From NCBI GenBank assembly GCA_013396915.1, contig VWZL01001304.1, forward strand, positions 749,393 to 813,392: a stretch of 64,000 nucleotides of DNA, in the 5' to 3' direction. Positions 53,901 to 62,720 of the stretch are shown one piece after another. Position 1 is the stretch's first letter, and every line of letters starts with the position of its first letter. Position numbers and translations under genes: made by a program. The notes under the pieces are model-generated. The model was not told the DNA's origin, searched no databases, and saw only the letters and a list, made by a program, of their open reading frames with translations. This DNA comes from Stercorarius parasiticus (taxonomy: Eukaryota; Chordata; Aves; Charadriiformes; Stercorariidae).

Positions 53901-56900
53901 GTCAAACTAAAAGGTAATTAAGCTCCCGAGGAGTTCCTTGAAAATAAGGTGCTGGGTGGAGGAGAGGCAAAGTACTCTGCAGAAGGAAAGTCTTCAGCAT
54001 TAGTTCATACAATATTAGACAGAGATGAGTACACAGAGAGACTGAAAAATGCCTCGACCAGCCACTCCAGCTGGAGCTTGCATTGTGGATATCCAGTTTA
54101 ATTCACTGCAAGACCCAAATCCATAGGAAATCGGATTTCCTTATTGCCAAGGTTCATGGAATTGTCAGTTTGTCCAAAAGATCCCTGTCTCCAGCAGTGC
54201 ACACTCAGTGTTTCTTTATTATCCTCAATCACACATGGAGCCGCAGGCTTTATTTGCCCTTTATTTATCTTGTACTGACCACAGAATATTAATTTCTCTG
54301 TAAGGTTTTTCATAATGCTTGGAATGCTGTATTTTAGATCTATTTTAGATTTTTATCTTTATAACCTTCTTAGTAACACTAGGTAGTATATTCAGCATTG
54401 CACACATGAGAACCAAGGTACAGAAATTAAAACAGGATAAATGGTACCAACTCAGTGCTTGTGCAATATGTAGGGCATAATTTTACTACACTATCTTGTT
54501 TAATTAAAAAAAAAGTCTGTTCTGGACATGGAATGAGCCAGATATTCGTCTGGAAACAGTAGCATATAATTAGGTTGTGTAAATCAAAACTTAATCATAA
54601 CACTTGAGTATAGGGGATGAGATAAATCTTAGCATGCATGCTAAGCCAGCACCGTAGCCAGCTAAAATTTACATGACTGGTCTGGTGTGGTTGGAGTCAT
54701 CTCTATTCAATGAAGAGAGATGCATCTTTTTAGGATGAAATTGTGTTCTGGAGGTGCCTTTTTCTTTCCATTGATTATAGAGGACTCCATATCTCAGCCT
54801 ATATGGTTTCATATGATTAAAGTTAGATAAATTTAACTCCAGGAGACCAAAGGAATGTTACACACTTGACTGACTTCTGGCATTTGCTGCTTCTGCAAGA
54901 TCTTGACTTTGAAGCCGGATTGCTCTGTTAAATAGGGTATTTGAGGTGCAACTATATTAATCGTTACATAGATGATCTGTAGGGTTGAGGAACCTTAGAG
55001 TAACAGCACAGCTGTCTTCCCAAGTTCGTGAAATAACTAATTGCAGTACAACATTGTTATAGTCTATGCAGTGTTAACAGAAGAGGGAGATAGAGACCCA
55101 CACTTTGCCAGTGGGTTAGATGTTTTAGACATTGCGGAGTAGCAGGCTTTGGGAGCAAGGATTTCATCCCCATTTCTTGAGGAAAATGTTCTGCAGCAGT
55201 TAGATCCTGCTGTGCCTGACTCCATATTCTCTCTTGGTCCTCTTGCTGCCCCCCGCAGTGATTGCTTTCCCTGCTAATATATCCATAGTTTTGTTTGATA
55301 CGGATTATGTCCTGTCGTGCCCATTCCTGTTGCGAGAGGACTGTCTTTACATTTCGAACAAGTAAGTTGAATTACGGAATACAGGGAAAATACACGTTGA
55401 GAAAATGGCAGGACTGATCTTAATAACCGAGCTCTCTCTACTGGCAGTTCAGGCACAGAAGTCACATGAACTTGGTTGCATGAAGCTCTCCGCCATGCCT
55501 TGCCAGTCTTTGTCAGCTATCACTGTTAAATATAACCAAAATGATTGCCGTGATTAAGTGTCATCATTTTGTCATTGGAGAGAATATAAATCCCTGAAAT
55601 TTAAAGAAGTTATAAATAATGGTAGCTTCAGTTACAGTCCCTTCTGCTTGTTTCTCTAAAGCTGTTAGTTTTCCAGCAAGCGCTCCGGGTCTGACTTTGA
55701 CTGTGGACGTTGAAATGGATAGTGTAAAATCCTGTCATTCTTCCAAACCCATAGTGAACCCCACCTCCAAAATAACTAAAACAGTATCAAAATACTGAGA
55801 ACTGGTTCTAGAGTGAGTGAATCTGACTTGGTATAGCACTGCTAATCCGAGTGGTTTTTCAGCAAGGAATGGGCAGCTGATCTTAATGAAGATTTGTAAA
55901 TTCACTCCATTAGAAACCTTCAAAGACTTTATTTTATTTTTTGGTGGTACTTCCCTTTGTATACCAGCTTAGCTTTCTTTCCCTGATCAAAAAAAAAAAA
56001 AAAAAAGCCAAAACTGTTTGGGATCTGAGCTATCTCATCACAATTCCTGTGTCTCGAAGCCTGGAAGTTAGGTATCTGTTGCTCTCCAGTGATACAAACT
56101 CTGCTTAGAGCTGGGGAGGAGAGACAGCCAGAAGCTTAAAACTGGCTTGAACAGATGCCTGCCTGTTAGGTAAGACATGCCTGCTGTGCTATTTAACAGG
56201 AAAAACTAGTATTTGATAGCAGGAAGTTTCAACATCTTAATAAATCACTGCAGGGTAGAGCAGCATCTGTGTCTGCGGCGGTATTTTCAAAACCCCACTT
56301 TACCTAGGATGGGTGCTGAAGTGGAAACACGAGCTTCTCGGTACCGTTTTGGTTCTTCTCACCTTTTCACAGTTTTCTGCTGTTTGTTGGCTGGCTTGTC
56401 AAGGGGTGCCTTCCAACAGGCTGAGCTGAAATGTGAGCTGGAAGTGTTAGTGTTGAGGGAGCCCTGAAGAAGGAATGCTGCCTGCTTTGTTCTCGCAGGT
56501 GGGAGAGATTTGCATACCTCCCTGCTGGAATTTCAGGAAAGGAGGGTGCCCCACCTCTTCCGAGGCTCTGCTGAAGTTGAGCACTATGTGGGATTGCCTG
56601 ATTGTTGCTTCAGTGCTTCATGCAGGACTCATCGTATCTCTTCAGGTTATGAATGTGCAGTTTTTAAATGTGTGTATAGCTCATTTGCTTAAATGAATCC
56701 TGGGCCCTTATTTGTTTGATGAAGGTCCTGTGTGGAATAGTCTTATCAAACTGAAGTGATTCTTGAAGTCCTCAACTTTTAAATGGCTTTTAAATTAAAC
56801 TATTACCTCTTCTTTATTGGTGTAGAGGTGGTTCTTGTCTTTCTGTCCTGGCTAATTTGTTGATGAACTACTATCAGATAATGATTTTACAGATTACATG

Positions 56901-59479
56901 AACAATTTTGTTGTCAAATACTAAGGATCCTTGCTGTACTTATACATGAACAGCTTTCTCGCCACCTAAAAGTACTATTAAATAGTAAAATATTTGCAAA
57001 TAAGCATCTTCAGCTTATTTGCTAAGGAACATGCAAGTTTCTCCCCTCCAACTGAAAGCATGGAGTTATATAGAACCTGCAACAATTACAAACTAGCTGT
57101 TTCCTCTAAAGTTAAGTAAGTGAAACCTGAATTCGGAAATTGTTCAAAGAGGGATTTTTCTAGAACTCTTTTACTACTTAAACTGAATATTTTTCTTATG
57201 AAGAAAAAGCACGGGTGAAACAAAACCTACTTAGTTTATGTCCACAATAATCAATGCTCAGTGTTATTTCTTGATCTCAACAGAGTGAATTTAAATTTCT
57301 TACTGTACCATTATCTTCCAGAGCTTCCTTGCCCCACCTCAGAATCTTATCTCTAAACCAGACGGTGGTGTCCTGTTCCTTGAGATGACAAGGTTATGCT
57401 TGTGTACTTTTTATTCTGCTTTGCTCCCTCTTTTAAAAAGGTATTCATACTTCACATTTACTGTCTACACTTGAAGACTATCAAATACTGTCTCCACCTA
57501 GCACAAATCATAATGGCTAATGCCTGTACTCAAGCACCTTACACAACTGTGTAAAAAATTAAAACAAATCAGAAGTTATGAAGCTGCATGGTGGAATTTA
57601 TGCGAACTCTCAAGGGTAATAAAAGTGTTATGTCTGTTGGTACTTGTCACTCAAACAAGAAACCAAGTAAAAGTGCACATGCTGTATTTCTTCATACATG
57701 ATTTATATGTGACTAATGACAAGTAATTCCTCAAATCAGTAAGTCACGGTCTTCCCATGCCCTAGAGTCAAAACAATAAGTGTTAATAATTTTATTGATG
57801 GCAGCTGCTGCATCCATCCTGAGGTTTAGACACTATGATACCTTTCCTGCCCTCTGCTCCTGCCTCTATCCATCACTTCTGATCCCTTTCCAGGTGTTTC
57901 ACCTTCTACCCCAGCAGCGTGCACTGTGGAAGCCTCCCCGGGTCCCTGCAGCTCTGGGGAGGAATGGGCTCAGCCACCTTCTTCTTGGGGATGGCCCTGG
58001 TGCAGGGCAGCCAGCATGCTGGAAGAGCTAAAACTATGGCTACAGAAGGGAAAAGGAAATAAATTTCATGTGTCTTCTCCAGAATTTTAGGTAGTGTTAA
58101 ATATCCTCAGCCAAAGAGGCGTAAGGCTTGTTGTAACATGGAGGAACCTTTTGTTTTCTGCTCGTTTTGATTCATGTGAGTAATTTTAGGTGAACCTCTC
58201 TGCATGTAGTCAATGGTCAACTACCCGTTGACATTGCATATCTTAAGTTCTTGATTCTGAATCATGATTGGCATTGTATTACATGATGCCTTTTTTTCCC
58301 TCTATTTTTTTTTTCCTGTGCTTTGAATTTCATGAATTCCAGCTTAGATAGCTGTCCTCTCTGGAAGCTTCTCTTTATTGTCAGAAATGATTGTTTATGG
58401 CTTTTGGGTTTGGTTTGAGAGAGGAGTGTGGTGAATCCAGTGGTTGCGCTTACTTCTCTGTGTATCATTACGTACTTGGTAAACCTGCCAAGAAGCAGGC
58501 AGGAGAATGGCAAGTAGGTAAGTGAGGGCATTTTTTTTCCTAGGCTTGTGACAATATTCTCTACGTCTTTGTGCCTGAGTTCAGGGTTCAGTGTTCATAG
58601 TTCTGGAGTACAAGATTGCAACATGTACTGTATTGCACAACTGGGTTTGATTGTTTGTCTGGTCAGCGCTAATTATCTAGTTGAGTTTATTGCTGAAAGG
58701 AAGAGTCCCAGTTTTGCTGCTTTTTTTTTTTTTTTTAAATCTACTTTTGCAATCAGTACATAAATGTTTTACAAGGGTGGAGTGCTATTTTGGTAATTTA
58801 TCTTGATAAAGCCTGAGTTGTTTCCCTTTAGGGGTATTCATGGTTATTAAATAAAAGCAAGAAAATAGATAATTTTAGTGAATTTCACAAAACAAGTTAA
58901 CATCTTTTACAACAATTAATAGCCTGTGCTTTTTTTAATGGGTACTGGTGTTCTGTATTTCCCTATTCCTTTCAACTGGATTTTTGCACCACATGCTCAA
59001 TACTTCAAAGATTTGTGTACTTAAGTGCAAATTAGTGAAAATTGGTGAAGTCAACAGAAGAACCTGTACATCTAGAACAATTCATGTGGGTAAAGATTTA
59101 CAGGATCAGTTCATATAGTTTGTAGTGTCTCCTCAAAAGACACTTTCTATCATCTGTCACCTTCAGTTAGGAGAGATGTTTGAGGCAGCTAAAGAATGTA
59201 AATATACCAAGCTGGGACTTGCATGGGCATCAGTCTCCATGTAATTTATTAGAAACCTTCAATCTTTTAATTAGATATTCGAAGGAAAAATATATCCAGT
59301 GACCCCACCAAATCTTTACATATTAAAATATGTGAAAATACAAGCTTTTTGACTGTTGTGTTCTAGTTATCTTAATTAAGTGTTTGCTTTTGTTTGCTTT
59401 ACAGAAATCCTGTGTATTATATGACTTAGATGTTGTGGCTCTAAATGAAAGTAAGAAGAGAACCTGCTGTGCATTCTGA
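29771..59479 (+). CDS. Rab-family small GTPase, six coding exons (whole gene span)
   Basis: This is a membrane-traffic GTPase of the Ras superfamily. Joining 29771-29935, 35840-35900, 36928-37066, 45632-45721, 50195-50296 and 59405-59479 gives about 210 residues, a normal Rab length. Visible motifs are the P-loop GETCVGKT (about residues 23-30), switch I ATIGIDFK (53-60), WDTAGQE (76-82) with the catalytic Gln, the Rab motifs FRGAQG and LVYDIT, NKCD (135-138), ETSAK (163-167) and a C-terminal CCAF. The paired cysteines predict geranylgeranylation and a cytosolic-membrane cycle with GDI and Rab escort protein; that follows from the family. Intron phases are 1, 2, 0, 0 and 0, and every splice site is canonical. 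By eye it is closest to Rab8/10/13, with Rab26/37-like features around NKCD-ERVV-GEKLA. I cannot assign a named orthologue. Exon 1 has an unresolved base that breaks the frame from the favoured ATG. A working gene is much more likely than a pseudogene because introns, motifs and frame are intact elsewhere. Confidence 0.93.
30605..30846 (+). mobile_element. CR1 LINE 3' end, sense, in Rab intron 1
   Basis: It encodes the C-terminus of CR1 ORF2 ([14 protein letters not shown], then [18 protein letters not shown] and ALSSLV-like end), with a stop TGA replacing Trp in the HWNRLP motif. It continues through the GGGGGGTTGGAACTAAATGATC block to CCATTCTGTGATTC, the CR1 3' octamer end. It is truncated at the 5' end. 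Confidence 0.92.
30847..35839. other. Rab intron 1, remainder
   Basis: Intron sequence (intron 1 spans 29936-35839). It has a poly(T) run at about 31201-31216 after a short GT run. An AT-rich block at about 34300-34500, with ATTAAT cores, resembles conserved non-coding sequence. No additional in-frame exon was recognised. Confidence 0.6.
35840..35900 (+). CDS. Rab GTPase coding exon 2 (switch I, RabF1)
   Basis: The acceptor is a strong pyrimidine tract ending in CTAG at 35836-35839, and the donor is GTAAGT at 35901. The first two bases complete the Gly codon begun in exon 1. The exon then encodes [19 protein letters not shown], which contains RabF1 and the beta strand leading to WDTAGQ. It ends with TG of the Trp codon (phase 2). 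This exon is too short (61 bases) to appear as an open frame of any size, and was found by matching frame and motif. Confidence 0.93.
35901..36927. other. Rab intron 2
   Basis: A 1.0-kb intron with no transposon recognised. A T run followed by GT repeats at 36883-36904 lies just upstream of the exon 3 acceptor, inside or next to the polypyrimidine region. Confidence 0.7.
36883..36904. repeat. Poly(T)/GT microsatellite near exon 3 acceptor
   Basis: Nine T residues followed by about seven GT units, 24 bases before exon 3. Confidence 0.85.
36928..37066 (+). CDS. Rab GTPase coding exon 3 (switch II, RabF2-F5)
   Basis: The acceptor CTTTCAG ends at 36927 and the donor GTAAAT starts at 37067. The exon completes Trp76 and encodes DTAGQERF, then a switch II and Rab signature segment with TSYFRGAQG, then FVLVYDITN, ending at the helix SWMKDIHE. 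The Gln needed for GTP hydrolysis is present. His and Leu replace the usual Arg and Ile after QERF, which is within normal Rab variation. The exon leaves phase 0. Confidence 0.95.
37067..38086. other. Rab intron 3, first part
   Basis: Intron 3 spans 37067-45631. This part contains the first copy of a diverged local duplication (37199-37267) and otherwise nothing recognised. Confidence 0.6.
37199..37267 (+). repeat. Local direct duplication, copy 1
   Basis: About 70 bases beginning TTTAACTCAGCACACAGTA and ending GTAGATTATCC match 39043-39107 at most positions, in the same orientation. The matching phrases are AGCACACAGTA, TAGTAGG.TTACTGTT.TCTGAA and TGTAGATTATCC. Confidence 0.8.
38087..38434 (-). 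mobile_element. CR1 LINE 3' fragment, antisense, in Rab intron 3
   Basis: The plus strand begins AGAATAGAATAGTTCAGTTGG, then AAGGGACCTACAATGATCATC, the antisense 3' end of a CR1 subfamily different from the copy at 8577. It continues with CCCGTTCCAGTGTTTGACTA and CTTCCTAATGTCCAGTCTGA blocks and stops near GTAGAGAGCAATGAG. Confidence 0.9.
39043..39107 (+). repeat. Local direct duplication, copy 2
   Basis: Begins TTTAACCCAGCACACAGTAT and ends GTAGATTATCC. It matches 37199-37267, about 1.84 kb upstream. It runs directly into the TATATA-rich stretch. Confidence 0.8.
39104..39170. repeat. TA/TC-rich low-complexity stretch
   Basis: Repeated ATATATAT and CTCTCT tracts, imperfect. Confidence 0.75.
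40503..40700 (+). mobile_element. CR1 LINE 3' end, sense, decayed, in Rab intron 3
   Basis: Recognisable sense-strand blocks are GGTGCCCAGAGAGGATCTGGAG, ACCTTGAGCAACCTGACCTGA, GCAGGGGGTTAGACCAGATGG and CAGTCCATGATTCA, in the CR1 3' end order. It carries several indels and is older than the copy at 30605. Confidence 0.82.
40701..43479. other. Rab intron 3, middle part
   Basis: No exon or transposon recognised. A 17-base poly(A) run lies at 42620-42636. Confidence 0.6.
43480..44440 (-). mobile_element. CR1 LINE ORF2 fragment with RT core, antisense, in Rab intron 3
   Basis: The longest CR1 piece here. On the minus strand it encodes the RT block [17 protein letters not shown], then [10 protein letters not shown] where an active copy has FADDTKL (the first catalytic Asp is His). 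It continues through [17 protein letters not shown] and [13 protein letters not shown] to the ORF2 C-terminus. A frameshift near 43805-43860 splits the coding region in two. The plus-strand start (about 43480, ACTAGACCAGGCTGCTCAAA) lacks the usual last 70 or so bases and octamer end. The copy is dead. Confidence 0.92.
44441..45631. other. Rab intron 3, end part
   Basis: No feature recognised apart from the exon 4 acceptor at its end. Confidence 0.6.
45632..45721 (+). CDS. Rab GTPase coding exon 4 (G4 motif NKCD)
   Basis: The acceptor CTTTTAG ends at 45631 and the donor GTATCA starts at 45722. Exactly 30 codons in phase 0 on both sides encode [15 protein letters not shown] followed by an ERVV/GEK segment. 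NKCD is the guanine-specificity motif (residues 135-138). The spacing from the G4 motif to the exon 5 G5 motif is normal for Rabs. Confidence 0.95.
45722..48177. other. Rab intron 4, first part
   Basis: Intron 4 spans 45722-50194. No exon or transposon recognised in this part. Confidence 0.6.
48178..48259 (+). repeat. Direct repeat of AAATGTATGTGTCCAG and GTGTCCAGCTTTG
   Basis: AATGTATGTGTCCAG occurs at 48178-48192 and 48228-48242, 50 bases apart. GTGTCCAGCTTTG occurs at 48185-48197 and 48246-48258. The array overlaps the 5' edge of the sense CR1. Confidence 0.85.
48249..48701 (+). mobile_element. CR1 LINE 3' fragment, sense, in Rab intron 4
   Basis: Sense CR1 blocks are TTTCAAGAAGGATGTTGAGAA, GGATCCAGCAGACAGCTACAA, AGATGACTGGGGTCTAG, then AGGTTCAGGCTGGAGATGAGG. 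The end is TTTCTGTGATTCCATGATT, the octamer-type 3' end. It is moderately decayed, with the middle poorly matching. Confidence 0.85.
48702..50194. other. Rab intron 4, end part
   Basis: AT-rich intron sequence, nothing recognised. Confidence 0.6.
50195..50296 (+). CDS. Rab GTPase coding exon 5 (G5 motif ETSAK)
   Basis: The acceptor TTTTTCAG ends at 50194 and the donor GTAGGC starts at 50297. It holds 34 codons, phase 0 on both sides. It encodes [16 protein letters not shown] and then the last G-domain helix, ending [14 protein letters not shown] is the G5 guanine-binding motif. Confidence 0.95.
54628..54645. repeat. Perfect 18-bp palindrome
   Basis: CTTAGCATGCATGCTAAG reads the same on both strands. 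Its core GCATGCATGC alternates purine and pyrimidine. Confidence 0.95.
55989..56006. repeat. Poly(A) run, 18 bases
   Basis: An uninterrupted A homopolymer in intron 5, with no recognised retroposed sequence beside it. Confidence 0.9.
59405..59479 (+). CDS. Rab GTPase coding exon 6 (hypervariable tail, CCAF end, stop)
   Basis: A long T-rich tract ending TTTACAG precedes 59405, and the frame from exon 5 (phase 0) continues for 24 codons to TGA at 59477-59479. The tail reads [18 protein letters not shown] and then RTCCAF. Paired cysteines near the end (residues 207-208) are the prenylation site expected of a Rab. This was found by looking for an in-frame, AG-preceded exon ending in a Cys-Cys motif. 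The tail is short and not clearly like any named Rab, so it is less certain than the G-domain exons. An alternative last exon elsewhere in the 9.1-kb intron cannot be excluded. Confidence 0.8.
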   Translation, partial: KSCVLYDLDVVALNESKKRTCCAF

Positions 59480-59767
59480 AATACCGTTTCTTATTCCGTT
59501 TTCTCTTCAGAAAATATTGACTATTGCAAAGATATATACAGGATTTTTGAAGTGAGCCTGTAATCCCAAAACACAGAATGTAGGCATCCTTTGTATTACA
59601 CAAACTTTGGCAACAAATGTTTTGATATGTTTATATTATATTTTCATAATTTTAATGTGAAGTTAAAAGAATTATCTGACTTTGGAATTATTAGATGCAT
59701 CACAGGATGACTGCATTTGCATACAAATGTTTGCAGAAATGAAATCTAAGCATACTAATTTTCTCTT

Positions 59768-59773
59768 ATTAAA
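59768..59773 (+). terminator. Candidate poly(A) signal ATTAAA of the Rab gene
   Basis: ATTAAA lies about 290 bases after the stop codon and is followed at about 59794-59815 by a T-rich and TGTG-containing stretch, the usual arrangement for cleavage. A second ATTAAA at 60251-60256 is followed by a GT-rich stretch and is a possible distal site. No canonical AATAAA was found between the stop codon and these. The 3' UTR end is therefore inferred. Confidence 0.35.
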
Positions 59774-60250
59774 AAAAAAAAGTAATTTACCTTGACTTTT
59801 TTTTCTGTGTTATTTATACCAGATTTGTAATGCAATGAACATTGACATTGTCACACAGGCAAACAGCCTTCTGATATGTGAAATCATTTATGGTGTCCCC
59901 CACATAACATCCCTTTAAGTAGCTGATATTTACTGCAGTCCCCTAAGATAATTTCCTGGGAATTTTTGGCTTTGATTCTTTTATATCCATTTCTGAAATA
60001 TGTGCGTTACTTGAATACCCTTGAACAGGGAGGCTGCAAAGGTGAGGGCTGAGAGAAAAGAATAAGCCATATACAAGATGAGTATGTTGCTGAACCTTCC
60101 TTAGAAGGAAGAAAACATGTAACAGCAGAATGCACCCAGTAATAATTGTCTTGCTCATATAAACTTTTATCATTCTATAAAATAATTCACGCAGGTGTTA
60201 GCAGCATACCTGCATTTTCAAATGTTCCTTTTGTTGTAAATGATCACAAT

Positions 60251-60256
60251 ATTAAA
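60251..60256 (+). terminator. Candidate distal poly(A) signal ATTAAA
   Basis: ATTAAA is followed within 15-35 bases by GT-rich sequence. It would give a 3' UTR of about 800 bases. It competes with the site at 59768, and the sequence alone does not decide between them. Confidence 0.25.
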
Positions 60257-61059
60257 AGGGTATGCAGTGCTTGTTTGATGTTGTGAGGTATTTATGTTAT
60301 TTTCTTAAAAGTATAAATACATCAGGTATCTGATTCTGCTCATTTAGATCTCTTTTATACTGGTATGTAATATCTTTAATTTCAGTGGAGGATATCAGAT
60401 TTTATTTAAATTTAAATGGGGGCAGAATCAGGATGCCAGTTTCTTTAATCAAAAGCGAAGGAAACAAATCAAACCTGCAGGACACGCACAAAGCAAACAC
60501 AAGATGTGAAAGTTGAAGAATTGTGGTGATTATATTGTCTTTTTATTATTTTTTTTTTTTTGCCTGGGAGATGTGGTTCTTGCTGATTATTAAATTTAAT
60601 TGTTTTATCACCATTTGTGAATGAATAATACTACTGTGCAAAATTGTGTTGTGAGCTATCCCAGCCCATCCAGAATAACTACTAACTCCACTGGCTTATT
60701 GTTCTGGAATGTCACTACTCTCCGGAAATATGGCTGCTTCCTTTTTGAGGGCTGTTTACAGATTGTTGTAATATCAAATTATTATTAAATTTGGTACTGA
60801 GACAATGGGCTCCACTGGAAAATGCTTTCTGAAGCACATGGGACCTAATGTGCCTAAGCATCCTGCCAGGTTACTGTGCCACTAGGCCATTTAGTTGGCT
60901 TGCAGAAGGGGTGCCAAAGGATGGGAAGGGACACGTATTTACAGCTGCTGCTGAGAGTACTCATCATGGGCAGTCACTTAAGCTGGCATTGAGAGCAAAA
61001 TCTCAAAACAAGGAACAAAAGATAATCCCTGCCTTAGTTACAACCACAGCAGAGGAAGA

Positions 61060-62720
61060 AAATAGTGTTGGAAAGGATTTGGAGAGGCTGTCTAGGTCCT
61101 CATCTTCTCTCAGCGTCAGATCAGCTGTCCCTGCTGTACTGCAGGAAGGTGTTTAGAGACTTGCAATGATGGAAATTTCACGGCATTTTGGAGTGGCTGT
61201 ACACTCCTTACTTGCCTGTTTGGCAAGCAGGAAGTTTCCTAATACCTAACCTAACTGCTACACATGGAAAGCAGGTTTTCCCTTTCCTCTTGACATAGGT
61301 GAATGCCTGTGCCTGCCCTCTCTCGTCTCTTCAGGCCAGAAAGCTCCTGTGCCTTCTACCTTCCCTTGTAGTTGGGTTTTCAGAATCCTTTGCCATTTTT
61401 GTCTCTCTCCTCTTGATATTTTTGAGTTGGTTCTCAGCCATCCTGGAGTGTAGACCTGAAAACTGAGCAGACAATTCCAGTTTAAATAATAGTGGCTGGG
61501 TAGATTAAAAGGATTTTTTCATTGTCGTATTTGTGATACTCCTATTTATGCATTCCAGTATCAGCACAATGCAAGATAGGCTAGCACTGCTCGTGATCCG
61601 TAATCTCTTTTCTGAAGAACTGCTTTTTTATCCTCGTATGTAGTTGTGCAGTTGACTGTTCCTTTGTATGTGTAGAACCTTCTGTTTCTCCTTACTCAGT
61701 GGCATTTCAGTTTCTCTGATCTGACAAGATCCTTCTGAATCGTAATGCTGTGCTCCAGCATAGTTGGAGCCTCTCCCTGTAGATATGGTCCCTAAATGAG
61801 AATAAGTGTACTCTGTTCAGTCATCAAAGATGTTGAAAGTACTGAACAGTTCTGGATCCAAGACAGATCTCAGTGAAATCCCGTTCAATGTGTCCTTCCA
61901 GCTTGGGGGTACTAATCACTTCCAAATAATTTTGCACTTATATATACTTGTCTAGACCATATTTTTTTTCAGTTAAGAGCTCATTACATGAAACCCTGCG
62001 ATCCTCACTCCTTCTACCCTGTCCACGAAGCCCGCTACCATCAGATAGAAGTAGATTAGATTGATCCAGTATTCTTTGTTACTGGCAAACCCACGCTGTT
62101 ACTTCTCATATCTTTACTTTCTAGATTCTTGCAAATGTTTGGATTACCTGTTGAAATCTTTTTCTTTTTTTTTTTTTTTTTTGAGTAGAAATTCAGCTAG
62201 CCGGTTTGTAGAGCTCTTTCCTTCCACCTTTTGAGAAAGATGCAATCTGTTTCAAGTTTTCTGGAACCACACTTGTTCTCTGTTAATTCTTGGAGATAAT
62301 CAGTAGCAGCTCTAACATCGCTTGACCCCTAAGGGAGTTTCATCAGGCCCAGTCTATCCAAAAATCTTTAACTTATCTAAGTATTTTGCATTCTTAATTC
62401 TTCATTTTTCCGGCCTAAGCTCTTGGACTTTTGTCAGTGGTGCTAGTAGTGAAATCACATCTGCCTTCTTAAATTGAAGACTGAAGTTAAAAAAGGCATT
62501 AAGGGTACTGGCATCTCAGCATCACCAGTCATTAGGTGATGATTAAATAGATTCCCCCCTCTATGGAATAACAGACTATTTTTTCCCTTGGTCTTCTCAC
62601 TGTGCATCTTTGTGACATCCTTGCTATCTTTTAAATCCAATTTTCTAACATTTTGGGACCTTATCTTTCTGGTTTTGTCCATACATACTCCATGGTGTTG
62701 CACAAATTCCCACAGATGGC
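61060..62720 (-). mobile_element. Ancient CR1/L3-like LINE, antisense, highly decayed
   Basis: On the plus strand, antisense CR1 blocks appear in order: GGAAAGGATTTGGAGAGGCTG, TTTCCTAATACCTAACCTAAC near 61235, GTACTGAACAGTTCTGGATCC near 61840 (dicot of the RT NIF region), CAATGTGTCCTTCCAGCTTG near 61887, TTTTCTGGAACCACACTTG near 62257, AAATTGAAGACTGAAGTTAAA near 62470 and CATCACCAGTCATTAGGTGA near 62520. It extends further 5' than the copy at 15586, and a T run (62165-62182) interrupts it. No frame remains. Boundaries are approximate. Confidence 0.75.

Larger units (their letters stand above)
50297..59404. other. Rab intron 5
   Basis: A 9.1-kb intron, the longest in the gene. It contains A-rich runs at 51250-51281, 52009-52023 and 55989-56006, a T run at 58721-58736 and a palindrome at 54628-54645. 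No transposon was recognised and no further in-frame Rab exon was seen. A moderately GC-rich patch lies at about 56250-56600. Confidence 0.6.
59480..61059. other. 3' UTR of the Rab gene and following sequence
   Basis: AT-rich sequence after the stop codon with two candidate poly(A) signals, then unrecognised intergenic DNA with a T run at about 60547-60561. Confidence 0.5.
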
